From JAGVSZ01 sp963716855 (lineage in GTDB: Bacteria; Pseudomonadota; Gammaproteobacteria; Burkholderiales; SG8-39), in NCBI GenBank assembly GCA_963716855.1, contig CAVQUV010000025.1, positions 42,565-106,564 of the forward strand: DNA of 64,000 nt. Direction: 5' to 3'. Shown in pieces: positions 23,792 through 32,495 of the stretch; within the stretch, counting starts at the first letter, position 1; each line of letters begins with the position of its first letter. The notes under the pieces are model-generated. The model had not been told where the DNA came from and searched no databases. It was given only the letters and a program-made list of their open reading frames with translations. The translations under genes and the position numbers were made by a program.

Positions 23792-25399
23792 ATGGGCGCG
23801 CTGCGCACCGCCATCAATCCCCGCTCCGAGGAGTTCCGCGCGAACGCCGCGGCGATGGCCGCGCTGGTCACCGATCTGCGCGCGCAGGTCGAACGCGTCG
23901 CGCTCGGCGGCGACGAGAGCTCGCGCACGCGCCACGTCGCCCGCGGCAAGCTCCTGCCGCGCGAGCGCGTGCGGGCCCTGCTCGACCCCGGCTCGCCGTT
24001 CCTCGAGTTCTCGCAGCTCGCCGCGTACGGCATGTACAACGACGAGGCGCCGGGGGCCGGGGTCATCACCGGCATCGGGCGCGTCTCCGGCCACGAGTGC
24101 CTGATCGTCGTGAACGACGCGACCGTGAAAGGCGGCACCTACTTCCCGATGACGGTGAAGAAGCACGTCCGAGCGCAGGAGATCGCCGCGCAGAACCGAC
24201 TGCCGTGCATCTACCTCGTCGACTCGGGCGGCGCGAACCTGCCGACGTGGGACGAGGTGTTCCCCGACCGCGATCACTTCGGCCGCATCTTCTACAACCA
24301 GGCCAACATGTCGGCGGCCGGCATTCCGCAGATCGCCGCGGTGATGGGGTCGTGCACCGCCGGCGGCGCCTACGTCCCGGCGATGTCCGACGAGTCGATC
24401 ATCGTGAAGGGCCAGGGCACGATCTTCCTCGGCGGGCCGCCGCTCGTGAAGGCGGCGACCGGCGAGATCGTGACCCCCGAGGAACTCGGCGGCGCCGAGG
24501 TGCACACGCGCCAGTCCGGCGTCGCCGACCACTACGCGCTCAACGACCATCACGCGCTGGCGATCGCGCGGCGCATCGCGAAGAACTTCAATCGCGCGAA
24601 GCGCGTCGGCGTCACCGTCGCCGCGCCGCGCGAGCCGCTCTACCCGCCCGGGGAGATCGGCGGAATCATCTCGGCCGACATCCGCAAGCCCTACGACGTG
24701 CGCGAGGTGATCGCGCGCATCGTCGACGGTTCGGAGCTCGACGAGTTCAAGCAGAACTACGGCACCACGCTCGTGACCGGCTTCGCGCACGTCTGGGGCT
24801 ACCCGATCGGCATCGTGGCGAACAACGGCATCCTGTTCTCGGAGTCGGCGCTCAAGGCCGCGCACTTCATCGAGCTGTGCAGCCAGCGCGGGATCCCGCT
24901 GCTCTTCCTGCAGAACATCACCGGCTTCATGGTCGGCAAGAAGTACGAGGCGAGCGGCATTGCCCGCGACGGCGCGAAGATGGTGACCGCGGTGTCGTGC
25001 GCGAAGGTGCCGAAATTCACCGTGATCATCGGCGGCTCCTACGGCGCCGGCAACTACGGCATGTGCGGGCGCGCCTACAGCCCGCGCTTCCTGTGGATGT
25101 GGCCGAACGCGCGCGTGAGCGTGATGGGCGGCCAGCAGGCGGCGAGCGTGCTGGCGACGGTCCGGCGCGACGGGATCGAGGCGAAGGGCGGCAGCTGGTC
25201 GAGGGAGGAGGAGGAGGCGTTCAAGCAGCCGATCCTCGAGCAGTACGACCGCCAGGGCCACCCGTACTACGCCTCGGCCCGTCTGTGGGACGACGGCGTG
25301 ATCGCGCCGGAGGACACCCGCCGCGTCCTGGCACTGGGGCTCTCGGCCGCCCTCAACGCGCCGGTCGAGGAGACGAGGTTCGGTGTCTTCCGAATGTAG
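23792..25399 (+). CDS. liuB: 3-methylcrotonyl-CoA carboxylase beta (carboxyltransferase) subunit
   Basis: 535 residues, the normal length for this subunit, which transfers carboxyl from biotin to 3-methylcrotonyl-CoA in leucine/isovalerate breakdown. Diagnostic segments are the two crotonase-type oxyanion regions (VDSGGANLP...FPDRDHFGRIFYNQANMSAAGIPQIA and GSYGAGNYGMCGRAYSPRFLWMWPNARVSVMGGQQAASVLA) and GTIFLGGPPLVKAATGE. Geranyl-CoA carboxylase is a close relative, but the neighbouring genes fit the liu pathway. Only one candidate promoter is seen upstream. Confidence 0.92.
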   Translation: MGALRTAINPRSEEFRANAAAMAALVTDLRAQVERVALGGDESSRTRHVARGKLLPRERVRALLDPGSPFLEFSQLAAYGMYNDEAPGAGVITGIGRVSGHECLIVVNDATVKGGTYFPMTVKKHVRAQEIAAQNRLPCIYLVDSGGANLPTWDEVFPDRDHFGRIFYNQANMSAAGIPQIAAVMGSCTAGGAYVPAMSDESIIVKGQGTIFLGGPPLVKAATGEIVTPEELGGAEVHTRQSGVADHYALNDHHALAIARRIAKNFNRAKRVGVTVAAPREPLYPPGEIGGIISADIRKPYDVREVIARIVDGSELDEFKQNYGTTLVTGFAHVWGYPIGIVANNGILFSESALKAAHFIELCSQRGIPLLFLQNITGFMVGKKYEASGIARDGAKMVTAVSCAKVPKFTVIIGGSYGAGNYGMCGRAYSPRFLWMWPNARVSVMGGQQAASVLATVRRDGIEAKGGSWSREEEEAFKQPILEQYDRQGHPYYASARLWDDGVIAPEDTRRVLALGLSAALNAPVEETRFGVFRM

Positions 25400-25409
25400 G
25401 AGCGCGGCC

Positions 25410-25523
25410 ATGACAACGACGACCCTGCCCGGCCCGCTCGCGCTCATCTTCTCGATCCAGGATTTCGGGAGCTTCCTCTGGACGCTCTTCACCTGGACGG
25501 CCGCGCTGCGGTCGGGTCGATGA
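25410..25523 (+). CDS. Possible 37-residue hydrophobic peptide between liuB and the dehydrogenase
   Basis: An ATG with GGAG 7 bases upstream opens a frame encoding MTTTTLPGPLALIFSI...FGSFLWTLFTWTAALRSGR. Its TGA overlaps the dehydrogenase ATG (ATGA). It fills the only gap in an otherwise tight operon. The central 20 residues are hydrophobic and could span or lie on the membrane. It could equally be a non-functional translational coupler. Confidence 0.45.
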   Translation: MTTTTLPGPLALIFSIQDFGSFLWTLFTWTAALRSGR

Positions 25524-26680
25524 CGACGATCTACGACCGCCCCGAGCACGAGCAGCTTCGTACGACGGTCGCGCGCTTCCTCGCCGACGAGGTGGAGCCG
25601 CACGGCGAGCGCTGGGAGGACGAGGGCTGCGTCCCGCGCGAGGTGATCCGCAAGCTCGGCGACCTCGGCCTGCTCGGCATCACCTATCCGCCCGAGTACG
25701 GCGGTGCCGGCGCCGACGCGCTCACCGCCGTCGTGTTCCAGGAGGCGCTGTCGCGCTCGACGTTCGGCGGGTTCATCGTGACGGTGCTGGTGCACACCGA
25801 CATGGCGAGCCCGCACCTCGTGCACGGCGGCTCGAAGGCGCAGCTCGACCGGTACCTGCGCCGGGTGATCGCAGGCGAGCTGGTGACCGCGGTGGCGGTG
25901 ACCGAGCCCGACGCCGGTTCCGACGTCGCCTCGATCCGCACCCGCGCGCGGCGCGACGGCGATGCGTGGGTGCTGAACGGCACGAAGATGTTCATCACCA
26001 ACGGCGTGCACGGCAACCTCTGCTTCGTCGCGGCGCGCACCGACGCGGAAAGCAAGGGCGCGCGCGGCATCTCGATGTTCATCGTCGAGAAGGGAACGCC
26101 GGGCTTTCGCGTCGGCCGCGCGCTGAAGAAGCAGGGCTGGCTCTCGTCGGACACGGCCGAGCTCGTGTTCGAGGACTGCCGCATCCCCGGCGCCAACCTG
26201 CTCGGGGAGGAGAACCGGGGCTTCTACGCGATCATGCGCAACTTCCAGACCGAGCGGATCGCGCTCGGCGCGATGGCGATCGGGCACTGCCAGACGGCGC
26301 TGAAGCTCACGCTCGAGTGGGTGATGGGGCGCAAGGCCTTCGGCGCGACGCTGTTCGACATGCAGACGATCCGCCAGCGGCTCGCCATGCTCGACGCAAA
26401 GGTCCAGGCGGCGCGGGCATTCCTCTATCATTGCGCCTGGCTCGTCGCGCAGGGGCGCGAGTGCGTGCGGGAGGTGTCGGCGCTCAAGGCGCTGACCGGC
26501 GAGCTGGCGAACGAGGTCCTGTACGCCTGCCAGCAGTTCCACGGCGGCATGGGCTACATGCGCGAGAGCCCGATCGAGCGGCTGGTGCGGGACGCGCGCG
26601 TGCTCGCGATCGGCGGCGGCGCGACCGAGGTGATGCTGGAAGAAGTGGCGAAGCGGTTCAATTCACAAGAACGATCATGA
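25520..26680 (+). CDS. Acyl-CoA dehydrogenase, probable isovaleryl-CoA dehydrogenase role
   Basis: 386-residue FAD enzyme. The catalytic Glu is probably E245 in NFQTERIAL, the isovaleryl/long-chain position, since the C-terminal loop reads AIGGGATEVMLEEV rather than IYEGT. Other landmarks are VTEPDAGSDVASIRTRARRDGD and QQFHGGMGYMRESPIERLVRDAR. Its place between liuB and liuC implies the first oxidation in leucine breakdown, isovaleryl-CoA to 3-methylcrotonyl-CoA. The C-terminal motif is less IVD-like than expected, so a citronellyl-CoA-type substrate is an alternative. Coupled by ATGA overlaps on both sides. Confidence 0.85.
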   Translation: MTTIYDRPEHEQLRTTVARFLADEVEPHGERWEDEGCVPREVIRKLGDLGLLGITYPPEYGGAGADALTAVVFQEALSRSTFGGFIVTVLVHTDMASPHLVHGGSKAQLDRYLRRVIAGELVTAVAVTEPDAGSDVASIRTRARRDGDAWVLNGTKMFITNGVHGNLCFVAARTDAESKGARGISMFIVEKGTPGFRVGRALKKQGWLSSDTAELVFEDCRIPGANLLGEENRGFYAIMRNFQTERIALGAMAIGHCQTALKLTLEWVMGRKAFGATLFDMQTIRQRLAMLDAKVQAARAFLYHCAWLVAQGRECVREVSALKALTGELANEVLYACQQFHGGMGYMRESPIERLVRDARVLAIGGGATEVMLEEVAKRFNSQERS

Positions 26681-27510
26681 CCTACACGACCATCAAGCTC
26701 GACAAGACTCCCGCCGGCATCGCGCTCGTCTGGCTCGACCGCCCCGAGGTCCGCAACGCGTTCAACGAGACGATGATCGCCGAGCTGACCGACGCGTTCC
26801 GCGCCGTGGACGGCGACGCGGGCATGCGCGCGATGGTGCTCGCCGCGCACGGGCCGGCGTTCTGCGCCGGCGCCGACCTGAACTGGATGAAGAAGATGTC
26901 GGGCTACACGTTCGCGCAGAACCACGCGGACGCCCTCGGCCTCGCCCGCATGCTGCACACCCTGCACACGATGAGGAAGCCCACCGTGGCGCGCGTGCAC
27001 GGGGCGGCGTTCGCAGGCGGGATGGGGCTCGTCGCGGCCTGCGACGTCGCGGTGGCGGCGCACCGCGCGGAGTTCTGCCTCTCGGAGGTGAAGCTCGGCC
27101 TCATCCCCGCGACGATCAGCCCGTACGTGATCGCCGCGATGGGCGAGCGCGCGGCGTACCGCTACATGCTCACGGCGGAGCGGTTCACCGCGGCCGAGGC
27201 CTACCGCATCGGGTTCGTCCAGGAGATCACCATCGACGAGGAGCTCGACGCGACGATCAATGCCATGCTGGGGGAGCTCGTCGCGGGCAGCCCCGCGGCG
27301 CAGGCGTCGACGAAAGAGCTCATCCGCGTCGTCGCGGGCCGGCGGATCGACGACGACCTCATCGGCGACACCGCGACCCGCATCGCTACGGCGCGCGCGT
27401 CCGACGAGGGCCAGGAAGGCATCCGGTCGTTCCTCGAGAAGCGCAAGCCGGCGTGGGCGGCCGAAGCGGCGCCGGCGCGGAAGTCCGCCAAGGGCAAGAA
27501 GAAGACCTGA
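26677..27510 (+). CDS. liuC: Methylglutaconyl-CoA hydratase-like enoyl-CoA hydratase
   Basis: Crotonase-family protein of 277 residues. The two oxyanion-hole regions are AFCAGADLNWMKKM and GAAFAGGMGLVAACDVAVA, and CLSEVKLGLIPATISPYV carries the catalytic Glu region typical of methylglutaconyl-CoA hydratase. In the liu pathway it makes 3-hydroxy-3-methylglutaryl-CoA, the substrate of liuE downstream. The C-terminus has an unusual Lys-rich tail (RKSAKGKKKT). The ATG overlaps the dehydrogenase stop. Confidence 0.9.
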   Translation: MTYTTIKLDKTPAGIALVWLDRPEVRNAFNETMIAELTDAFRAVDGDAGMRAMVLAAHGPAFCAGADLNWMKKMSGYTFAQNHADALGLARMLHTLHTMRKPTVARVHGAAFAGGMGLVAACDVAVAAHRAEFCLSEVKLGLIPATISPYVIAAMGERAAYRYMLTAERFTAAEAYRIGFVQEITIDEELDATINAMLGELVAGSPAAQASTKELIRVVAGRRIDDDLIGDTATRIATARASDEGQEGIRSFLEKRKPAWAAEAAPARKSAKGKKKT

Positions 27511-27520
27511 GTCTTTCCCG

Positions 27521-29521
27521 ATGTTCACCAAGATCCTGATCGCCAACCGCGGCGAGATCGCCTGCCGGGTCATCCGCACGGCACGCCGGCTCGGCATCAG
27601 GACGGTGGCGGTGTACTCCGAGGCCGATCGCGGCGCGCAGCACGTGCGCGCCGCCGACGAGGCGTATCTCGTCGGGCCGGCCGCGGCGAAGGAGAGCTAC
27701 CTGCGCGGCGACCGCATCCTGGAAGCCGCACGCAAGTCGGGCGCGCAGGCGATCCACCCGGGCTACGGCTTCCTCTCCGAGAACGAGGATTTCGCCGCGG
27801 CCTGCGAGAAAGCCGGCATCGTGTTCGTCGGCCCGCCGGCGTCCGCGATTCGCGCGATGGGCTCGAAGAGCGCGGCGAAGGCGATCATGGAGAAGGCCGG
27901 CGTCCCGCTGGTTCCCGGCTATCACGGGGACGACCAGGACCCGAAACACCTTCAGGTACAGGCCGATCGGATCGGCTACCCGGTGCTGATCAAAGCGTCG
28001 GCCGGCGGCGGCGGGAAGGGCATGCGCATCGTCGAAAGCGCCGCGGAGTTCGCGGCAGCCCTCGCGTCGTGCAAGCGCGAGGCGGCCTCCGCGTTCGGCG
28101 ACGACAAGGTGCTCGTCGAGCGCTATCTGCGGCGCCCGCGGCACATCGAGATCCAGGTGTTCGCGGACAAGCACGCCAACTCCGTATACCTCTTCGAGCG
28201 CGACTGCTCCGTGCAGCGCCGCCACCAGAAGGTGCTCGAGGAGGCCCCGGCGCCGGGCCTGGCCCCGGAGCGCCGCGCCGCGATGGGCGCGGCCGCGGTC
28301 GCCGCGGCTCAGGCGATCGGCTACGTCGGCGCGGGCACGGTCGAGTTCATCGCCGACCAGTCAGGGACGTTCCACTTCATGGAGATGAACACGCGCCTCC
28401 AGGTCGAGCACCCCGTGACCGAGATGATCACCGGCGAGGACCTGGTCGAATGGCAGCTGCGCGTCGCCTGGGGCGAGCCGCTGCCGAAGCGGCAATACGA
28501 GCTCGCGTTCGTCGGCCATGCGCTCGAGGCGCGGGTGTACGCGGAGGACCCGGCAAAGGGCTTCCTGCCCGCGACCGGCCGGATCACGCATCTCGCGATG
28601 CCGCCCGCATCGCGCCACGTGCGCGTCGACACCGGGGTCGCGGCGGGGGACGAGATCTCGCCGCACTACGACCCGATGATTGCGAAGCTGATCGTCTGGG
28701 ACCGCGACCGGCCGGCGGCGCTGCGCCGCATGAGGGATGCCCTCGGCGCCTTCGAGATCGTCGGCCTGACGACCAACGTCGGTTTCCTCTCGCGGCTCGT
28801 GTCGAGCGCCGCGTTCAGCGGCGCGGACCTCGACACCGGCCTCATCGAGCGCTCGCGCGACGAGCTGTTCCCGCCGCCGGCGGCGGTGCCCGACGAGGTG
28901 CTCGCGCTCGCCACCTCCGCGGAGCTGCTGCGTCACGGCCGCGACGCGCACGCGCACGCGGTGGCCTCCGGCGATCCGTTCTCGCCGTGGAGCGACTGCG
29001 ACGGCTGGCGCCTCAACCAGGACAACCACCACGTCTTCGTTTTCAAGGCCGGCGAGCGGCAACACGCGGTGACGGTGCACTACCGGCCGGGCGGCACGTT
29101 CGAGGTCGAGCTGCCGGGCGGCCGGCGGATGCTCGCCTGCGAGACTGCGGGCGAGACCGGCGTGCGCATCTGGCTCGACGACGAGTCGATCGCCGCGACG
29201 GTGGTGCGCAACGGCGCGACCATCGACGTGTTCTGCGCCGGCGCGCGCCACACGTTCGAGCTGCACGATCCGTGGCTCGCCGAGGTGGCGGCCGACGTGC
29301 ACGGCGGCGGCCTGACCGCGCCGATGCCCGGCAAGGTGATCGCGGTGCTCGTCGACGCCGGCGCGAAGGTCGAGCGCGGCGTGCCGCTCCTCATCATGGA
29401 GGCGATGAAGATGGAGCACACCATCCTGGCGCCCGCGGCCGGCGCGGTGAAGGAGATCCTCTACGGCGTCGGCGACCAGGTGGCCGAGGGCGCCGAGCTG
29501 ATTCGCTTCGACGCGACGTAG
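27521..29521 (+). CDS. liuD: 3-methylcrotonyl-CoA carboxylase alpha (biotin carboxylase + BCCP) subunit
   Basis: 666 residues. The N-terminal biotin carboxylase starts FTKILIANRGEIACRVIRTARRLG and includes KASAGGGGKGMRIV (ATP-grasp Gly-rich loop), ERDCSVQRRHQKVLEEAPA and MEMNTRLQVEHPVTE. A middle linker/BT-type region follows. The C-terminal biotinyl domain has MEAMKMEH with the biotin Lys at 630. It carboxylates biotin using ATP and bicarbonate and pairs with LiuB, three genes upstream. Confidence 0.93.
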   Translation: MFTKILIANRGEIACRVIRTARRLGIRTVAVYSEADRGAQHVRAADEAYLVGPAAAKESYLRGDRILEAARKSGAQAIHPGYGFLSENEDFAAACEKAGIVFVGPPASAIRAMGSKSAAKAIMEKAGVPLVPGYHGDDQDPKHLQVQADRIGYPVLIKASAGGGGKGMRIVESAAEFAAALASCKREAASAFGDDKVLVERYLRRPRHIEIQVFADKHANSVYLFERDCSVQRRHQKVLEEAPAPGLAPERRAAMGAAAVAAAQAIGYVGAGTVEFIADQSGTFHFMEMNTRLQVEHPVTEMITGEDLVEWQLRVAWGEPLPKRQYELAFVGHALEARVYAEDPAKGFLPATGRITHLAMPPASRHVRVDTGVAAGDEISPHYDPMIAKLIVWDRDRPAALRRMRDALGAFEIVGLTTNVGFLSRLVSSAAFSGADLDTGLIERSRDELFPPPAAVPDEVLALATSAELLRHGRDAHAHAVASGDPFSPWSDCDGWRLNQDNHHVFVFKAGERQHAVTVHYRPGGTFEVELPGGRRMLACETAGETGVRIWLDDESIAATVVRNGATIDVFCAGARHTFELHDPWLAEVAADVHGGGLTAPMPGKVIAVLVDAGAKVERGVPLLIMEAMKMEHTILAPAAGAVKEILYGVGDQVAEGAELIRFDAT

Positions 29522-29523
29522 TC

Positions 29524-29589
29524 CGTCACCCGGCGTACGCCGGGGTCCAGGCGAAGCGGGCTGGATCCGTCTTCCGCCGAAACGACGGG
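29524..29589. repeat. Dispersed palindromic intergenic repeat (copy 2, partial)
   Basis: GTCACCCGGCGTACGCCGGGGTCCAGG then CTGGATCC... matches the left half of the elements at 406 and 33544, with the right half degraded. It fills the liuD-ghrA gap up to the GGGAGGA ribosome binding site. Confidence 0.6.
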
Positions 29590-29596
29590 AGGACAG

Positions 29597-30520
29597 GTGA
29601 AGGTACTGCTCTACATCCCGAAGGGCCCCGACAGCTGGCGCGACGCCTTCGCCCGCGCACTGCCGGAGGCCGAGATCCGCATGTGGGCGCCCGGCAGCGC
29701 CTGGCAGGCCGACTATGCGGCTTTCTGGTATCCCCCGCGCAACCTCCTCGACGGCCAGACGCGGCTCAAGGCCGCATTCAATCTCGGCGCAGGCGTGGAC
29801 GCGACCCTGAAGGCGCTCGCGATCCCGGCCGGCGTGCCCCTCGTGCGTCTGGAGGACGCGGGCATGGGGCGGCAGATGGAGGAATACGTCGCGTGGGCGG
29901 TGCTGCGCTACTTCCGCCGCCTCGACGACTACGCCGCGCAGCAGGTGCGCGCGGAGTGGAAAGTGCACGCGCCGCGCCGGCACGCCGAGTTCCCGGTCGG
30001 CGTGATGGGCCTGGGCGTGCTCGGCACGAAGCTCGCGACGATGCTCCGGTCGCTCGGCTTTCCGGTGCTGGGCTGGAGCGCGAGCGCCCGGACGCTCGAG
30101 GGCGTGCGGACGTTCGCGGGGCGCGGCGAGCTCGAGGCGTTCCTGCGCGCGACGCGCGCGCTCGTGTGCATGCTCCCGCTCACGCCCGACACCGCCGGCC
30201 TGCTGAACCGCGACACGCTCGGCAAGCTTCCGCAGGGCGCGTATCTCGTGAACGTCGCGCGCGGCGGCTTGGTCGTCGACGACGACCTCATCGCGCTGCT
30301 CGACAGCGGGCATCTTGCCGGCGCGACGCTCGATGTCTTCCATACGGAGCCGCTGCCGGCAACACACCGCTTCTGGTCGCATCCGAAGCTTTTCCTCACG
30401 CCGCACGCGTCGGCGCTGACGCTGGTCGAGGATTCGGTCGCGCAGATCGCCGACAAGATCCGCACGCTCGAGCGCGGCAACGCGATTACGGGCGTCGTCG
30501 ATCCGGGACGTGGATACTGA
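29597..30520 (+). CDS. ghrA: Glyoxylate/hydroxypyruvate reductase A-like 2-hydroxyacid dehydrogenase
   Basis: 307-residue D-2-hydroxyacid dehydrogenase with NAD(P)-binding GLGVLGTKLATML, catalytic Arg in NVARGGLVVDDDL, Glu in FHTEPLP and His in TPHASALT. The short form and the N-terminal MKVLLYIPKGPDSWRDAF segment match GhrA. It reduces glyoxylate or hydroxypyruvate. GGGAGGA precedes the GTG start. It sits inside the liu gene set, but no direct step in leucine breakdown needs it. Confidence 0.88.
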   Translation: MKVLLYIPKGPDSWRDAFARALPEAEIRMWAPGSAWQADYAAFWYPPRNLLDGQTRLKAAFNLGAGVDATLKALAIPAGVPLVRLEDAGMGRQMEEYVAWAVLRYFRRLDDYAAQQVRAEWKVHAPRRHAEFPVGVMGLGVLGTKLATMLRSLGFPVLGWSASARTLEGVRTFAGRGELEAFLRATRALVCMLPLTPDTAGLLNRDTLGKLPQGAYLVNVARGGLVVDDDLIALLDSGHLAGATLDVFHTEPLPATHRFWSHPKLFLTPHASALTLVEDSVAQIADKIRTLERGNAITGVVDPGRGY

Positions 30521-30619
30521 CCACGCCACCTCGCGCCCCGCAAAGCGCCGAGCCCGTGGAGGATCGCCAGGCCTGGACCTGCGCCGACGCGCCGTTTGCG
30601 CAACGTTACTCCGACCCGA

Positions 30620-31150
30620 TCACACGAAGCCGATCCTCCGCTTCGGTACGCTCGCCGGCGGATTCATGAGCCCGCGGATTGCCTGAAGAATCTCGACGAT
30701 CGCCTGGTCTTGGTGGGCGAGGCGTTGATCGATTCGGGCCTCGAGCTGGTCTAGCCGCTTCGCGAGTTCGCTGTTTGCGGCCAGCACCTCGCGCAGTCGC
30801 ACGAAGGCACGCATGATCTCGATGTTGACCGCGATTGCACGGGGCGTCCGGAGGACCGAGGAGAGCATCGCCACTCCCTGCTCGGTGAAAACGAAGGGGG
30901 CGTAGCGCCGCCCGCCGCGGCTTCCGCTTGAGGTCACAATTTGTGACCTCAATACGTCCCACTCGTCAGCCTTGAGCTCGAACATGAAATCCGCCGGAAA
31001 TCGATCGGCATTGCGCCTCACCGCCTGGAGAAGGACCTTGGTCGAGACGCCGTAGAGGCTGGCTAGACCGGCGTCGAGCATCACTCGATGCCCGCGCACG
31101 ATCAGGATCGCGCTGGCGATCCGTTCGGCGGGTACCAGTGTCTTTGTCAC
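30620..31150 (-). CDS. ORF6N-domain DNA-binding protein
   Basis: 176 residues. The N-terminal ORF6N domain (VPAERIASAILIVRGHRVMLDAGLASLYGVSTKVLLQAVRRN...FPADFMFEL) is followed by RYAPFVFTEQGVAMLSSVLRTPRAIAVNIEIMRAFVRLREVL and a coiled coil with a polar tail. These domains occur in phage antirepressors and in stand-alone chromosomal genes. GC and codon use here and in the upstream 200 bp are clearly lower than in the neighbouring genes, and it splits liuE from the rest of the liu operon, which suggests acquisition by transfer. Confidence 0.88.
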   Translation of the reverse strand: MTKTLVPAERIASAILIVRGHRVMLDAGLASLYGVSTKVLLQAVRRNADRFPADFMFELKADEWDVLRSQIVTSSGSRGGRRYAPFVFTEQGVAMLSSVLRTPRAIAVNIEIMRAFVRLREVLAANSELAKRLDQLEARIDQRLAHQDQAIVEILQAIRGLMNPPASVPKRRIGFV

Positions 31151-31171
31151 GCCGCTCCTGGGCCTTTTCGA

Positions 31172-31191
31172 AGGGGATTACAGGGGATTAC
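31172..31191. repeat. Tandem 10-bp repeat upstream of the ORF6N gene
   Basis: AGGGGATTAC occurs twice head to tail, 21 bases before the ORF6N start codon in the divergent gap. It could be an operator for the ORF6N protein; only the repetition is directly visible. Confidence 0.4.
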
Positions 31192-31315
31192 CCCGCTTGC
31201 TCGAATAAGCAGTATGGCGGGGCATCCGGCTCACAGCGTGAGCCTGACTACTTGTTTGTGCGGGAATATCGGCGATGACGCTGTAGTCCCGGGAGTCACG
31301 CTCGTGTCTTGTCAG

Positions 31316-31347
31316 TTGACGACTGGATCCGGCGAGCCGGCTAGAAT
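31316..31347 (+). promoter_or_regulatory. Candidate liuE promoter
   Basis: TTGACG at 31316-31321 and TAGAAT at 31342-31347 are the best sigma-70-like boxes in the gap. The 20-bp spacer is longer than ideal. The liuE GTG follows 6 bases after the -10 box, which would give a very short or leaderless transcript. Confidence 0.3.
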
Positions 31348-31353
31348 CCTTTC

Positions 31354-32262
31354 GTGCACCTCCCGCCGAAAGTCCGCATCGTCGAAGTGGGCCCCCGTGA
31401 CGGCCTGCAGAACGAGCCGCAGACCGTCCCGACCGCGACGAAGATCGAGCTCGTGAACCGGCTCGCCGACGCCGGGCTGCCGGCGGTCGAGGCGGGCGCG
31501 TTCGTGTCGCCGAAGTGGGTGCCGCAGATGGCGGACTCCGCGGACGTGCTGAAGGGCATTCGCCGCAAGCCCGGGGTGTCGTACCCGGTGCTCGTGCCGA
31601 ACATGAAGGGCTTCGAGTCCGCGGTCGCGGCCGGGGTCGACGAGATCGCGATCTTCGGCGCGGCGTCCGAAACCTTCAGCCGCAAGAACATCAACTGCTC
31701 GATCGCCGAGAGCCTCGAGCGCTTCGCGCCGGTCGCGGCGGCGGCGCGCGCGCAGGGCATGCGGGTGCGCGGCTACATCTCCTGCGTCGCGGGCTGTCCA
31801 TACGAAGGCGCGATCACGCCCGCCGCCGTTGCGGCAGTGGCGAAGGCGCTGGACGCGATGGGCTGCTACGAGCTCTCGCTCGGCGACACGATCGGCGTCG
31901 GCACGCCGGGCAAGGTGCGCGCGATGATCGAGGCGGTGGCGCGTGAGGTGCCGATCGGCCGGCTCGCGGTTCATCTCCACGACACCTACGGCCAGGCGCT
32001 CGCGAATCTCTATGCCGCGCTGGAGATGGGCGTTGCCACGGCCGACAGCTCCGTCGCGGGCCTCGGCGGCTGTCCCTACGCGAAGGGCGCTTCGGGAAAC
32101 GTCGCGACAGAGGATGTCGTGTACATGCTCGACGGCCTCGGGATCGAGACCGGCGTCGACCTCGCGCAGGTGTTCGAGGCCGGCCGCTTCATCTGCGCCG
32201 CGCTCGGGCGCGAGCCGACGTCGAAGGTCGCCAAGGCACTCGCCGCCAAGAGGGCCGCGTGA
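31354..32262 (+). CDS. liuE: Hydroxymethylglutaryl-CoA lyase
   Basis: 302 residues of DRE-TIM fold: VRIVEVGPRDGLQNEP at the N-terminus (metal and catalytic Arg-Asp), GAFVSPKWVPQMAD, SCVAGCPYEGAITP, HLHDTYGQALAN (metal His pair) and the GLGGCPYAKGASGNVATED loop with the active-site Cys. It cleaves HMG-CoA to acetoacetate and acetyl-CoA, the last step of leucine breakdown. Separated from liuBCD by ghrA and the ORF6N gene. The GTG start has no strong RBS. Its stop overlaps the DUF1289 start as GTGA. Confidence 0.92.
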   Translation: MHLPPKVRIVEVGPRDGLQNEPQTVPTATKIELVNRLADAGLPAVEAGAFVSPKWVPQMADSADVLKGIRRKPGVSYPVLVPNMKGFESAVAAGVDEIAIFGAASETFSRKNINCSIAESLERFAPVAAAARAQGMRVRGYISCVAGCPYEGAITPAAVAAVAKALDAMGCYELSLGDTIGVGTPGKVRAMIEAVAREVPIGRLAVHLHDTYGQALANLYAALEMGVATADSSVAGLGGCPYAKGASGNVATEDVVYMLDGLGIETGVDLAQVFEAGRFICAALGREPTSKVAKALAAKRAA

Positions 32263-32477
32263 AGAACGTCGTCCCGGTCTCTGCAGTCACCGCGCAAGCG
32301 CCGAGCGACGACGTGCCGTCGCCGTGCATCAACGTCTGCCGGATGAACGAATCGACCCGCCTGTGCGAGGGCTGCTACCGCACGCTCGACGAGATCGCCT
32401 GCTGGTCGGGCTACACGCGCGAGGAGAAGCTCGCGGTGCGCGCCAAGCTCGACGCGCGCAAGCACGCCACCCGCTAG
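32259..32477 (+). CDS. DUF1289 family small Cys-rich protein
   Basis: 72 residues with the DUF1289 core SPCINVCRMNESTRLCEGCYRTLDEIACW, holding four to five Cys that could bind a metal or Fe-S centre, then a charged helical tail. Function is not established for the family. Translational coupling to liuE (GTGA overlap) is clear. Confidence 0.85.
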   Translation: MKNVVPVSAVTAQAPSDDVPSPCINVCRMNESTRLCEGCYRTLDEIACWSGYTREEKLAVRAKLDARKHATR

Positions 32478-32495
32478 CCGCCGTTGCTTCCCAAG

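Noticed and set aside
30620..31150. Prophage remnant around the ORF6N gene
   Set aside because: No integrase, structural or lysis genes and no attachment-site repeats nearby; a single transferred gene is enough to explain it.
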